Assembly (NCBI RefSeq): GCF_024868665.1
Contig: NC_079908.1
Span: forward strand, 3,380,192 to 3,444,191
Direction of reading: 5' to 3'
Source of the DNA: Triplophysa rosa
Lineage: Eukaryota; Chordata; Actinopteri; Cypriniformes; Nemacheilidae
Length of the DNA: 64,000 nt
Shown: one piece after another, positions 1 through 13,000 of the stretch
Layout of the letters: the number at the start of each line of letters is the position of its first letter
Position numbering within the stretch: position 1 is the stretch's first letter
Program-made: the position numbers and the translations under genes
Notes under the pieces: model-generated
Databases searched by the model: none
What the model was told of the DNA's origin: nothing
Seen by the model: only the letters and a program-made list of their open reading frames with translations

Positions 1-82
1 ACCAAGTCGTCCAATGTATTACCAATTTTCACATTTCCATCTGAATGTGTGACGTATCATGCAATATCACTTTCAAGCCCAC

Positions 83-2712
83 CTCTCTGTTCTTGAGGTA
101 GTCAAAGATGTCTTTGGCATACTCGGGGCTCAATAAACAGTCACCGATGTGTTCCTTATCAATGTCAAACTCCTCAGGCATCCGGGCAACACAAACCTAG
201 TAAACACAGACAGCAAGAGAAAACTTTACAGAAGAAAGAATGACTATAAGGTACTATGATACTTTGATTTCTGACAAACCAAGCAACAAAACAAACAAAC
301 AAAAATGGTTTGGGGTTTGCTTCAGGTACAAGCAAATCATTTTGCTGATTTTTATTTTTTTATATATACATAGTGTAAAGAGACTGATCAGCAAATATTC
401 TGCTCTGGGCCAAATTGCAATGCTGGAAAACCCCCATTTTGTGACACTTAAAGTAAAAGAGTTCATCTGAGTATAACCTTTTGCTGTTGGACTGTCGACT
501 GCTCTTCAGGCTGACACACACTGAAGCAATCTTCTGGCAATTCCTCTGCTTTAAATTCAGCTTTCTTGGGCTGTTCTTCAGAAGAGGAATCCTTACAACT
601 GCAGAAATTAAGGACAAATTAACCAATTAGACCTGTAAACTTCTAAATTAGTACGTTTACATTTAATGAGTGAATTAACTAATTAATTACTCTTTCTGGA
701 TGACATGAGTCTTGGCGATCACTTTGCGGTTTGGAGCCTTATTGACTGTTTTGACACTTTTTCCTTGGATGCCTGTCTGGGTTTTGGTCGTCTGTGGAAA
801 CAAACAGTGATCTGAACAGTTAAACTTCTTTATATTTTGTTATGCAGTGAAATCCCAGCCTTTGACCTCAAGGTCCACTCCATTGTCCACAGCAATATTT
901 AAAGGCCCATTACACACAATTTCTATACAATACGATATTCTAAACCTTGGCATAACTAGAAAGATGTATATTCGTTTTAAAAAGACATCAAAAAGTAATG
1001 TTTTAGTTCATCTTGACGGTTTTGTCGTATTTTAAATCATCATGCATCACCTTGAGACCCCCTTAGAAGTCTGTTGAGACCAGTGTTTTTCCTGCATAGA
1101 GAAATTGGAGGCGGCCGCCTCCGTCAAATGTCGTGCCGCCTCAGGCTCTCGCCAAAATTATGTTGCAAGTCTTCACAAGAAATGCTGCGTGCATTTATCA
1201 GACTGTCATTTGTAACTGCAGTTGCGACATTACGCCACAGTGGAGGCGCTGTTTCGTTACAGCACACTGAGGAGCTAAAAAGAGTTGCAGAACAAGAGCC
1301 AGCCTGTTTCACGGCTGTTTGTTTTGCATCAAAGTACGTTTCATTTCTTGAAATTTATTAAATTAACATGAAGCACATCATTGTAATGTCATAGCTGTGC
1401 AGTTGGATCGTTGAATCAGCGTATACTGTACACAGAGTTCGCCAGTATGAACGCACATTGCGTTCAGAACGACTCGCACACGAATGACTCATTTGAACCG
1501 ATTCATTTAAACTATTGAACTTTTCAGTTACTAGCGAATATAAGAGATCCTTGAATCATTTAAAATGAACCACAGAGAATGGAAGATGTGAATAAGCTTT
1601 GCTCATTTAGAAAGACTAGTTAATTCAGTTGGCTATTTTGGGCTGAAAACTTAGTTGAAAATGATAAAAAAAAATTAATTAAAAAAAAAAACATTTCTGT
1701 TTGGTTGAATAAAAGTAATGTTTTATATAACTTAATAATTGTCATTTTTATCTAATTTTATTAGAACTTTTAATATGTCAAACTCGAAGTCACTTTGGTT
1801 AAGCCACTAAAAGGTACATTAGGCCTACACGTGTGTACAAGATCAGGATGGCACCACCTCCGCCTCATTTTGAGCCAGGAAAAACCCTGTGAGACATTAA
1901 AAGTTCAAGTCATGGCAGCAGTGGCTAACTTTGAGAAAAGTGGCATAAATCAATTGCAGATGTCACTTACTTTGATATTCGGTCATCTGACTGATACATT
2001 ACAATGTCTTCATTTTAAAGACTGTGTCAAAGTGCAATGCCATTTCAAACATATCAAACTTTTGTGAAATGTTTTGCTTATTCACATTTGTGAATGTGAC
2101 TTTACACTTCAATTATATTTATGCATTTGTGCATCAGACACTTTCTATCCAAAGCAAATTACAGTGCTGTCAATGTATACATTCATCAGTTGATGATAGC
2201 GATTTCCAAATTCTTTTTGAAGGGTCTTTGTATGATTATACTAATGTTTTACCTTAATATTATAGGAAATACAAAACATGATGATGTTAATAAAAGTAAT
2301 AAAAAGCCATTCTTTAGTGCTTAGCTCACATTGGTCAGATCAACAAAGGCGGATCTTTTCTTAGGGCCTCCCTTGGGAGAGGAGGGCGTCCTCTTGACAT
2401 TATAAACGTCCTCCTGAAACAAACAAACAAAAACATCGACTGCTGATCACGAATAACAAACAATAATCAGGTGTATCTGTAACAGCTGGTCAAAGTCGTC
2501 TTCGTTTATTTATTGAGGATACGTCGCTGCGCAGACCAATCAGCATATGGCATCAAAACATCACGAGAGCGATGGGTCTGCGCAGCGCCGCAAGAACACT
2601 CCTCGCAGATAATACATCAAATAGCATAAGATTGATATTCTCACCTGATTTGGTCAACGCTCACCTTATATTTGATATCAGACGAGTTTATTTTACTATT
2701 TAGACGTGGCAT
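83..2712 (-). CDS. ccnb3: Cyclin B3, N-terminal part (cut by left edge)
   Basis: Five coding exons join in frame on the minus strand: 2665-2712 (start ATG, MPRLNSKINSSD), 2330-2413, 691-791, 478-598 and 83-196, about 156 residues. All have GT-AG borders and matching phases. The second exon encodes KKRSAFVDLTN, the cyclin B3 destruction box, in which Phe replaces the usual Leu of RxxL. The last exon, EEFDIDKEHIGD followed by PEYAKDIFDYLKNRE, is the stretch that leads into the first cyclin fold. The cyclin box itself is beyond position 1. Cyclin B3 activates Cdk1/Cdk2 in mitosis and meiosis and is destroyed through APC/C recognition of the D-box. The linker between D-box and cyclin box is short, as in the fish and bird form, not the long insertion of placental mammals. 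The start is the only in-frame ATG of the first exon; a further 5' UTR exon cannot be excluded. Confidence 0.9.
792..2329. other. ccnb3 intron 2, repeat-filled
   Basis: No exon is visible in this 1.5-kb intron. It holds a GC-rich block at about 1074-1360 that looks like transposon debris, an A/T-rich run at 1670-1695, and at about 2120-2205 (minus) a short piece resembling the L2 3' tail (see separate entry). The open frames here are short and unlike any family I recognise. Confidence 0.5.
2118..2205 (-). repeat. L2-type LINE/SINE 3' tail fragment
   Basis: Read on the minus strand this fragment matches, with decay, the 3' end of the L2 element at 16840-16890: a stretch corresponding to AGTCGCTTTGGATAAAAGCG followed by CTGCTAAATG. 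Only the tail is present. Confidence 0.5.
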
Positions 2713-2974
2713 GACCTGTTTCATTGAAATCCTCGATCACTGACTTTAAACCCCACAACAAAGAATGAGAAGAATCACCGGTTTTTCATTCAGCCTTCGG
2801 CGAAACGAAGTATCCTCTTTGGTAATTACCGACCATAAATCTGAGTTCTGTAGAATTCTTAAGTAAAACCGGTCTGTCCAGTTTTTGACGATATAAAATT
2901 AGTAGGGACTAGCATCGGTAAACAAACATGAGCGACGCCTTCAAAGACAGCTTTCATTTGTTATTCACAACGGG

Positions 2975-3060
2975 AGCTGAATTCGAAACATGTCGGAGGA
3001 AGAGAGCTGACTGCTGATTGGTCGCGTCACGTGAAATCTCAGCCAATCAGCATCTTAAAA
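2975..3060 (-). promoter_or_regulatory. Candidate ccnb3 promoter with paired CCAAT boxes
   Basis: About 300 bases upstream of the ccnb3 start lie two oppositely oriented NF-Y sites, ATTGG at 3017-3021 and CCAAT at 3043-3047, 26 bases apart, and a TTCGAA at 2982-2987, a variant of the CHR element. Spaced CCAAT boxes plus a CHR are the known signature of genes switched on in G2/M by NF-Y and the DREAM/MuvB complexes, which fits cyclin B3. A third CCAAT is at 2536-2540, inside intron 1. The transcription start is not determined. Confidence 0.45.
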
Positions 3061-3254
3061 TGAAAGTACCTACCAATGTGCGTGGCGTGTCAATGACGTG
3101 TGGCGTGGCTGATTTAAAAATAAACCATTCAGAAAGCAGTTTACATCCTGAATAATCGAACGTCATTTAAAGAAACGGAAAGATGCCAAAGACTAATATT
3201 AAAAATAAAACAAAGTAAATAAAAATAATGGTTAAGGAATGCACTGTCTATAAA

Positions 3255-3640
3255 CAAATTATGCGCCTCTGTGTTATTTGGCCTGAGGGAGGCGCTGTAA
3301 TGTTAATCGATAGGCCCTAACTGCATAAGCATACTCTTATAATAGAATGCTTAATTTTGTATTTGTATTGTGTTTAAATGAAATAAACCAATTTAACAGC
3401 AAACACAAAATGTATTCTCATGGGCTATTTTTGGACTTTATCCCTTCTTTTAATCGTGCCGTTTTTTGGCAACATTTCATATGAAGTTTACTCCCTTTAT
3501 AAAATGTTCTTTCGAACATGTGTCAACTCTACCACATAACACGACGGCATGCCAACAGAACCTGACCAACATACCACGACTATTCATAATGCAAGCGAAA
3601 ACAACACATACCAAGCATTAAACATTTTTAGATAACATTT
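3255..3640. repeat. Dispersed repeat, copy 1 (partner at 27.34-28.19 kb)
   Basis: Segments such as GGCGCTGTAAT at about 3290, CATGGGCTATTTTTG at about 3419 and ACATACCACGACTATTCA at about 3569 recur in the same order and orientation between 27340 and 28190, where the copy is longer. No coding capacity or terminal repeats were found, so its class is unknown. Confidence 0.6.
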
Positions 3641-4387
3641 TTTTATACTTAGATGTTCTACTTACACCGTTAAAAAGAATGCTGATTTTCCACTCCCAGA
3701 AAGTGACTACAAAGAGAAATACATTTTTGTTAAAGAAGGTGCTTCACGAAAGAGTGAATTCTTAGAAAGAAAGAAATAAAACTGTCTCGCCATCACAAGG
3801 GAGGAATTGAGTGTGAACTAGAGTGCCATCTAGTGGCCAGATACAAACGTTACAAATAAAACTGATGTCATGGTCACAAACTACCCTTTAAAATACTTTT
3901 ATTCAATGAAATGAAATCTAATTAAATTTAAACTAGCACACACCTCAATACTTTATCAATGTTTCATACGTTTTCTAGGGTCAAGAGTATTTTCTTAGAT
4001 CAATTATCAACACAAAGTAAAGTTTAATTCATAAAGTATTTTCAATCCATCCAGGCAGTATTTCACCCTCTATTCAGCAGCACAATACTGCACGGGTCTA
4101 CAAGGAAGAATGTGGTTTCTAAAACATTTCAATTAAAAGACAGTACAAAATATAAACATATATCTATAAACACGTTGAAGTCACAGAGTAACAATACATA
4201 ACAATAAATAATAAATGTACAATGTAGTTATCTATTTAACCAATTTTTAAGCTAAACCAATACATCTTACACTACTAAACTACTGTGTGAAAAAGGTAAA
4301 AGTATTTTCCATCGAATTCAATAATCATCACTTACTATATAGTCACTAAGCAACTACTGGCCGCTATAAATGTGCTTTACAACTGTA
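3641..4387. other. Gap between ccnb3 upstream region and cngk 3' end
   Basis: AT-rich DNA without a credible gene. The right part should contain the cngk 3' UTR, since the channel's stop codon is at 4388-4390. A minus-strand AATAAA (TTTATT on plus) at about 3898 is one candidate poly(A) signal, about 490 bases past the stop; other AT-rich hexamers are present. Confidence 0.4.
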
Positions 4388-7056
4388 CTAGACCGTTAGA
4401 AGACTAGAGGCTTCCTTTAGGAGCTTCCTCATAACGCTTGGATATAACAAACCCACAGCTTCAAAAGATTCTTTGGACAGTATAGCGACATCTACATAGT
4501 TTTCTGCTATGGCAGTGTCTTTGAAGTGGGTGCGTTTTATTAAAAACTGATGCCCAAAAGTTGTTCCCGCACAGAGACGCTGAATGATCTTTGATCCTCT
4601 CGAGTCTGCGCACATCTTCACCTTGCCAATTATTATTAAATACATTCCAGTGCCAACGTCTCCCTTTCTGTAAATGAATTCCCCTGAAACGAGAAATGTT
4701 TTCAGTTGCTCCCACAAATAAAGAGAATGCCATTCCGTTTAAATATCCAATAAATGCTGCTCACCAATAGGAAAACATCTGATGATCATACGTGTGCAAA
4801 GTTCTCTTATAAATGGACCGGGGTAGTTGCTGAACAGCTGATGTTTTCTCAAAGTATCAGAACAGATGCTACATAGTGTTACCACAGGGATTGCAGACAT
4901 GCAAAATGATGGTGATTATCACGCACTAAGCGAGATCACATCATTCAAAAGCATTCAAATATTTTCAAGTACAGTAAAAATGCTAAATGTGGCTGAAACT
5001 GACATAATCACATGTATATCTATGGACATTTCAACTTGTTGAAAACAGGACACAGTTTTGAGCTACGTTTATTTACCTTGACAAAATCTCCATTTTCAAA
5101 CAGGTGTGGATGTCTCTAAACAAGTCTTCAGCGTCTGTCCCGCTGGTGCGATTCCATCGATAACTATAGAACTCCATCACACGCTTTTGTATGGCGGTTG
5201 GGATTCTCTCCTGCTTCATGTATGTCTTAATAGTCTAAAACCGATATCATGCTTATTTAAAGGGATACTTCAGCCAAAAATGAAAATTCTGTCATCATTT
5301 ACTCGCCTACGAGTTGTTCCAAATCTGTATAAATTTCTTTGTTCTGATGAACACGGAGAAAGATATTTGGAAGAATGCTTATAACCAGACAGATTTTTCC
5401 CCCCATTGACTCCCATGGTAGGAAAAATTACTTGATCTGTTTTTTTTTGTTTTGTTCTGTTGAACACAGAAGAAGACATTTTGAAGAATGTAGGACAGCA
5501 CTAGGGCACTTTTGACTACCATTGTATTTTTTACTATGGTAGTCAATGGGGGGGGGGGGGTTTGAGTAAATGACAGTGCAGTATCCCTTTACAACTCAAG
5601 TCTTTGTTGAGTACAGAACAACAGGACTAGGTAAAACGCACACTTTGTCCTCTCAAAATAGCAAGTTTAGTTTTCAGGAAACTAAACTGTTTTTAAATTA
5701 CCTCTAGCTTTTCTTCATAGGCTTCCTGGAGAACCCTCTTGTTTGTTTGCGTAGATGTGAGATGTCCCATGATAAAAACGACTTGCATTTTTGACAGGAT
5801 CATTATCATAATACACAAGATCATTTCCCCAAAGGTTTTTGCGACTAAATCACCGTAACCCGTCGTTGTGTAGATTTGGATCACCCAGTAGAAAGCATAT
5901 CTATACATTTCAGGGAAGAAGTAAATTTCTGTAAAGAGAAACAAAGCAACAACATTAAACATGAAATTTGGGGTGTAAACAAAATCATACACAAGTTTCT
6001 TAAAGTTTTTAAAAATCCTTTACCTGTCGCACCAACCCATGACAGCATGCCATACATCCTAACAAATAAAATGCACAACACTGCCCCGCAGTGCACAAAG
6101 AGAACTGCGTGTACAAAGTACTTGATGATTCTAATCCACAACAGACTGGAAAAAAAACAGAAAACGATTTAAATGCCTTTTCTGAACAACCGTAAAACAA
6201 TGCAGTTCTTGCAATACTGATGTGAATAATGAACACTTTGTTTAAACTTGCTTCAATAAAAGTTCAAATCAAGTTCACTGATCAATTTCAGTAACATACT
6301 TGGATGTTATTAATTCTTCCTCCTTCCACATGAACACTAACAGTGTAATGAGCCGAGGTAAGTGAGCCATGCGAGCATAAACAATCACGGAGAGGAACGT
6401 AGACAGCTCTTTGCTGAACATTGGGTGCAAAAATAGCATGCTGTATGGAAGGGAGCAGACCACATCGAAGACGAATCCCACTTTGCTCTTCAAGTAGCTC
6501 TGGGATGTCAATTCGTAGTCTGAAATGTATGCTCCGCTATCATCATAATAACACATGTGAAACTTCAGGATGACCTGAAAGAAAGGAGGCACGAAATAAG
6601 CAAAAGTGTCTGAGCTTTGGGAATAATCGAGAGCTGAATGTAAAACAGTGCTGACAGTTCATCCCAAAAATGCAACTTACCTCAATCATCATAATGGATT
6701 CAATAATCAGTGCTAGCAGGAAGATATACCAGTCAACGTCAGACACAGAGTGCTGTGGAAAGAATGAGAGAGGAGACCATAATCCTTTTTATGAGGAACC
6801 ATCCCTGTAACAAGTAAATTGTTACTGTGCAGAATACACACCATGTATGTTATTGCCCAGAAAAGGACGGTGATCAGGAGACATGAAATATACTGATAGG
6901 CCAGTCGTAAAGTGTTCTCGGGGTCAATGGTTTTATTGTGTATTCTTTTCAAGAGGATGAAAAGACTCATGAAGATTTCTTTGACTGCTGTCCACCGAGT
7001 GCTGTCCAGAGCCGTTTGCTCTGCCTCAGCCATACACTCGCTATGCCATTTAAAAT
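4388..7056 (-). other. cngk: cngk repeat IV (residues about 1594-2082)
   Basis: Exons 34-41: 6842-7056, 6681-6752, 6300-6574, 6024-6145, 5702-5928, 5077-5234, 4765-4868, 4388-4683. S1 exon 34, S2 exon 35, S3-S4 exon 36 (S4 is weak: YARMAHLPRLITLLV), S5 exon 37, pore and S6 exon 38 with filter TTGYGD at about 1843. C-linker in exons 39-40, CNBD in exons 40-41. The cassette is degenerate: FGE is FGH and the Arg is lost (FLIKRTHFKDT), so nucleotide binding by this domain is unlikely. The protein ends shortly after the CNBD (EASSLLTV) with no C-terminal tail. Confidence 0.88.
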
Positions 7057-10000
7057 CTGTAAGAAAAACAAGCGTCACAGTACATGCGTTCATCTGACGA
7101 AGATCTAGACTTGGCTAGATGAGGCTCCTGGTGTTAAACCTATGTATTTAGTTCTTCGTTTTGTTCAGAACTGGTGAAAATTCAAATGTTGTGTCGCCCT
7201 GTTTCGCTGATATAGTCAGGGTTACAGTGAGCTGTACATTTTGGAGAGATACTACGCAGTGTGTGTGACCGGGCTAATACAATATAAATTAATTGCTGCA
7301 TCCCAATCCGAGTACTATCCGTCCTAAATAGTATTCGAAAGTAGAATTAGTATGTCCCAAATCGTAGTATATTGAAAAGAGTATTCCAAAGATTCCCGGA
7401 TGGTCTACTGCTTCCCGTAAAAATTCGAAGTGCAGAACGATGCACACTCTAACGGCTAATATTACCCACAACTCACCGCGAGTAGGCCGAGTTTAGTGAC
7501 GCTCCACTGCATTAATAAATTATATAACTGATGTGTCACTACATTACATATGAAACATTACATACGAAATACGTAAGGGATAATGTACAGGCAGCCGGTT
7601 GTTATCGCAGAAATAAGCCTCGACAGTGTGATCAGGAGCCGACGCCAAGCGGAGCATCTTACTGTATAGCACACTGAAGGGATTTATTTCATGATAACAG
7701 CTGGCGGCTTGTACATTATCCTGCTTATTACATGGCTACTTGCCACATGAGAAAAAAACGACATATTTTATCAATATTTTACTAGCTGATTTTTACCGAA
7801 TGCAGACCTTCCGCGAGGAAAAGCCATTTACTTTTGGCGTTAAGATAAGAAACTACATTCAAATGTCACGAACTTGTAATTTGGTTTAATCATTTGTAAA
7901 TATAATATCGCATATGTTATTAAAAGACATATTTATATTTAATTTGTCAAAGAAAACTGCATCCGTGTTATTAGTTTTGAGAGGTTGTTATCTGGGAATA
8001 ACGAACCTGCAAATGTCGCGACTGGCCAATCAGAATCAAGCATTCAAATGAGCCGTGTAATAATGAATGAAAAAATACCTTAAAGGGGTCATGACACAGC
8101 TAAAACGAATATTATCGTTTGTTGTAGATGTAATGCAATGTGTACTGTATACACGATTTAAGGTTCAAAAAAGCTGTATTTTCCACATAATGTGCTTGTT
8201 TGTATCTCCTCTTTGCCCCGCCTCTCTGAAACGCTCAGATTTTTAACAAAGCTCATCGCTCTGAAAAGCGAGGTGTGCTATGATTGGCCAGTTAACCAGT
8301 GCGTAGTGATTGGTCGAATACTGCAAGCTTGTGATAACATCAGGTTCCAAAACATTACTGACAGGTACGCCCACCTTACTTGCATATACATTTGGGCGGT
8401 CTTAGTCAACTCATACCACGAACTGACGTAGATTTGTGGGGGTGTGGTTACACGAGGTGTTTCAGGCAGGTCTGGGTGAGCATTCGCTTTTAGATAGAAT
8501 GCATCTTTTGTTCCGACACTTTCATTTTTGCAATTTTACGTACATGCATGGGCAACTTATAACACACCAAAGACACAGAAAAAACACGTATTCGCACCAT
8601 ATGACCCCTTTTAATGAAAAGAAGAGCTGTATTATGATGTGTGTGACAGTAAATGGCCACAATGTTGTCTAGGCAACAACGGCCACTTCCGCTTCCTGTT
8701 AGTATGTCCCAGTGCATGCATATTGTTTTGCTACACACTAAAATGTATATACTTTTCCATTACAAAAACAGTACATACTTTTAGTGCATAGTATAAGTAG
8801 GCGAATTGGGACACAGCAAATGTCAAAAACCCAAAACCACTTACATCCAGTCTGTCTGAGGAAAACCACCTCTACTGCAGATTTAGGCTTTTTGGACATT
8901 TTCACGCAACGATCCTCCTTGTGTAACTGCTCTTTCATCATCGCACTTGCTCTTTGTAATTGCTTGTAGATGGCTGGGTAATACTGGAATGTTTCATCAA
9001 GACTTTTCTTTGATAAAACATATAAATCGCAGTTTGTTGCCGCTCTATAAAGAAAGTAGAGGTTAAAAAAGTAAACAAACACTTAAAGGGCTACTTCACT
9101 CAAAAAGTGAAAATTCTGTCATCATTTACTCACCATCAGATTGTTCAAAAACCTGAATGAATTTCTTTGTTCTGCTAAACACAAAGGAAGACACTTGGAA
9201 GAATGTCATTGACCAAACAGATCTCATCCCCCATTTACTGCCATAGCAGGAAAAATAAATACTATGGGAGTCAATGGGGGATGAGATGTTTGGTTACTGA
9301 CATTTTTCCAAATATCATTCTCTGTGTTCAACAGAACAAATGAATTTATACAGGTTAGGACCAACTTGAGGGTGAGAAAATGACGACAGAATGTTTATTT
9401 TTGCGTGAACTATCCCTTTAACTTTGTTAACTCTGCATGTAAACCTCACCAATAATTCATCTGCCGAATGCTTTCTTGTTTAAAAGAAACACAGTTCAAG
9501 CCTAACCATCATTCCCAATATACCAACATGCTTGATGTACCACAATAAAGAGAGTAAAAAAAGCTATATGAACCTTAGTGAGGCAGCTCTTGGTTCTCCC
9601 AACAGCAAATTTCTCTCACCAAAATACTGTCCAGCTTTTAATTTGACAACCACTGTTAATTCATTGTTAGACAACACATCCACTTCTCCCTTTTCGATAT
9701 AGTACATCTATGAAAAACATATTTTGAAAAACAAACTGCTTTCAGGCGAAATGGTGGATATATCATTTGCATTTGCTAATTTGAACGAATCTTTATAAGG
9801 AGTCTTAAGGACAATAATCCTTTTATAAAAAAATATACCTCATCTCCAAAGTCATTTCTCTTGCATATGTAATCATTGGCTCTGTAAAGGGACGGGTAAA
9901 TTTTTCTGGCTAACAGGCGAATGAAGCATCCATCAGTTTCTAGGTCCTCCCTGCAATCCTTTGTCAACATCATCTCAAAAAATGGCTTCTGCAACAACAC

Positions 10001-13000
10001 CTCGTCAATATTAGACTGATAGTTTATTCAGACCTATTACAATTTAAATATTACGGGGTTTTTTACATTTACTGTAGTCATTAAAATGTAATAGGTCTGA
10101 ATAAACTATCAGTCTAATATTGACATAGAAGCAAATGAAGGTTTCATTTTATAGAAGCTATTACGTTGAGTTTTCCTGCTCTTTTGATGTTGAGAGAAGA
10201 CAACACATGTGTCTCAGATTCTTGTCTTTCCTCCCTCTGGATATTCAGACCAAACACCTACAGTGAGTAAAGAGACGATACAATTACAGAACTGCACTAC
10301 ACTTTACATTAATAAAAAGCAAGAATATATTTTACCTTTGCTATAAAATCTGCATAAAGAATTGTTGATATATCACCAACTAGTGAAGTGGGCAAATACT
10401 CAAACAGTTTGTCCTGATCAATTCCTTTTGTGCGTATCCATCGGAAAGTGTAAAACCGAGCGACACTCTCATATAAAGGCCCAGTTATATTGTGGCTCTT
10501 AATAAAAGAAAAACAATCATGTAGGTTGAAAAGGTTTTGTATGAAGTTAATACAACAGAAATGCATGTTTATAATATAAAGAATGAGTACCTTTAAGAAT
10601 AATTTCATGCTCTCGGTTCTCTTTGTATAAGCAGATCTGACAGCATCTGTGTTGGCCAGCATGGCGGTGATAGTGCCGGATAACCAGCCCCAAAACAGCA
10701 TTGCAGCAATAATGACAAAGATCGTGATGGTTTTCTGACAGTTTAATGCCCAAAAGAAAGATCAGTGTGGAAAAAGTAATGTATCTTTCACTCGATTTAA
10801 AAAAAATTGATCTTAAACGTTTAATAAAATCAGACACCTGACTATTTACTTTTAGAATAAAAAATATATTTTATAAAATAACTATAAAAAATCTAAAACA
10901 ATATGTTCATTGTAATAATAAAACCTGAATGTTAACCATATTTTACTGTAAAAGTATCATCTTGCTGAATGTAGATTTTACTTTTCAAAAAATGGATGGT
11001 AATTCAAACTTTATACTTTCAAAACCAAATATTTAATATTATTTTACAGTAACTAAATGTAATATCTCATAAAATCTTTTACATATTTGTACTGCATACG
11101 TGATGGTTATTTAATGTATATTAAACCAATTACCAGTTTTACTGTAGCATATTAAAACGTGTTGTTATTGTTTACATTACCAACATTAAGGCTATACTGT
11201 AAATAAATAAATGTTGGAGAGCATTATAATTATATTATTACAATATTCAGTCATACTGCAGGTATTGTATTGGAAAGTATGCAGTAATGAGAATTGAGGC
11301 TAAACTTTGATAAATATTTTACTAGATGTGTGAGATTCACTCATAATTTGAATAATCTGCTACTGCGGTCCTTACCGATAAAGTTTCATGAGGATAGATG
11401 TCTCCAAATCCAATGCTACACATTGTTGTGGTGGCAAAGTAAAAGCTCACTAAATACAACTGTGGGAAAGTAACTGTGTCTGAAAGAAAGAAATCCGATG
11501 TTGTTTTATTGCCATTTTAACATGCGTATATATATTAAAACCTATATACAAAGGTTTTATTTGCAATATGAATAACATTGTAAAGAATAAAACAAACAGC
11601 AAATCAATCTAAAAACGTTCACTGGTCAAAGTTCTGAAGAGAAATACATACCATAGTCAACATCAAATGAGTTGTTCAAGTGTGACACCCAAGACGACGG
11701 TGTACAGTTGTGCTTTATCATCGGTAAAAAATAACTGTGCTCATAGCCGTGAAGATCTTGCGCAGGGCAAACGCTTGCAAACATAATGCAAGTGCTGAAG
11801 TGTATAAAAAGAACACAGTATAACAACAACTTCAGGAAAGTGATGATGTTCTTTTCTCTAGTAATATCTTCCTGCAGGTATGAAAATGCAAGAGGCACGC
11901 GGTATAACTGGAAAACGTGAGGGATCCTCAGGTATGCGTACAGATGCAATGCTTCATTATTGGCATAAAAGCCATTTTCACTGATGGGTGAAACCACCAG
12001 CCAACCCACAATTTCCCAGGGAAAGCAGGTTATGAAATCCACAAGAAAGCTGGTTTTGATGTAGTGATGCGTTATTTCCAGCGGGTCGACTTGAAGATCG
12101 TTGTCTTGGTAGAAAGCAACATGCATGCAGATGTATATGTCTATCCAACAAAGCACTCCGAGTGCGTAACAAGCGATCCACAGCTCGATTTTGTAGTGTA
12201 AAAACGCGAAAAGCAAAGAGGATATGACGCTGACTGCGATGGCTAGTACGATCCGAAAAATCACCCATTTTACATAAATTGTACTGCTGGGCACAATGGC
12301 ATTCCTAAAACAAAATGGGAAAAAACCGAGAGCAAAATATGATGGGGTTGTGCTAGTATTTCAATAAACCACTTTTAAGAACAATACTTTTAATTTGAAA
12401 TGAAGTATTTTAGGAATATTACTGATTTAACCACTTTGCACAAAAGGGTTTTCTCCAAATGTAATATGGGCAATTTTAAAAGTAGCGGATCAGTAAACTT
12501 ACTTCATTAAGAAAACTGATGGGCAAGACCATAAGATAAAATGAAGAATGTTTTCCTTTAAACTTCTGTAGAGACACAAACACACACAAGCACGTAATCG
12601 ATTAAAAAGTCAATTGATTGAAATACCTTTTCCACATTTATTTGTAGGTAAAGGGATTCATCTCTGATTTTGAACCTCCTAAATTGTTGCAAATGTTTAT
12701 TAAACTCCTCTTTTGTGATGTTGTGCAGAAGAACAACTGCTAAAATGTAAAACTTTCAGAGGTCAATAACAGTGGCACATTTCATTTTCATCTCTTCCAA
12801 GTACCACAAGGAAAACTCTTTGCTTACTTTGGCCTCCGTGGTCCTAATCGTTTGTTCTGAAATTTCTGGTATTTTTCAGCAGCTGTTTCTTCCTCTGATC
12901 CAGCATAGATTGGAATGTTTCCAAAGTCCTCAACATCTAGAAAGATTTGTCATATTTTATTTCTAAAAAGCAAAGTGAGCTTAGCATAAAAATAGAACAA

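Larger units (their letters stand above)
8845..12678 (-). other. cngk: cngk repeat III (residues about 1044-1593)
   Basis: Exons 25-33: 12627-12678, 12503-12555, 11652-12304, 11376-11479, 10591-10734, 10336-10497, 9839-9988, 9574-9707, 8845-9044. A single 653-base exon (27) carries S1 to S5 and the turret, where repeats I, II and IV use several exons. The filter is SIGFGD in exon 28 (MCSIGFGDIYP, about residue 1317). S6 is in exon 29, the C-linker in exon 30, the CNBD in exons 31-33. The cassette is well kept: FGERNLLLGEPRAAS has both the Glu and the Arg, so this is the most canonical CNBD of the four. Exon 26 needs an acceptor at 12556-12557 with a weak pyrimidine tract; it was chosen because it alone keeps the frame. 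Confidence 0.87.

Noticed and set aside
1074..1361. 95-codon frame in ccnb3 intron 2
   Set aside because: No domain and no matching splice phases with neighbouring cyclin B3 exons; likely transposon debris.
10150..10260. Possible extra cngk exon (minus strand, FGLNIQREERQESETHVLSS)
   Set aside because: It has an acceptor-like and a donor-like edge and is in phase, but it would insert about 31 residues between C-linker and CNBD where the other repeats have none, and the flanking exons join perfectly without it. It could be an alternative exon.
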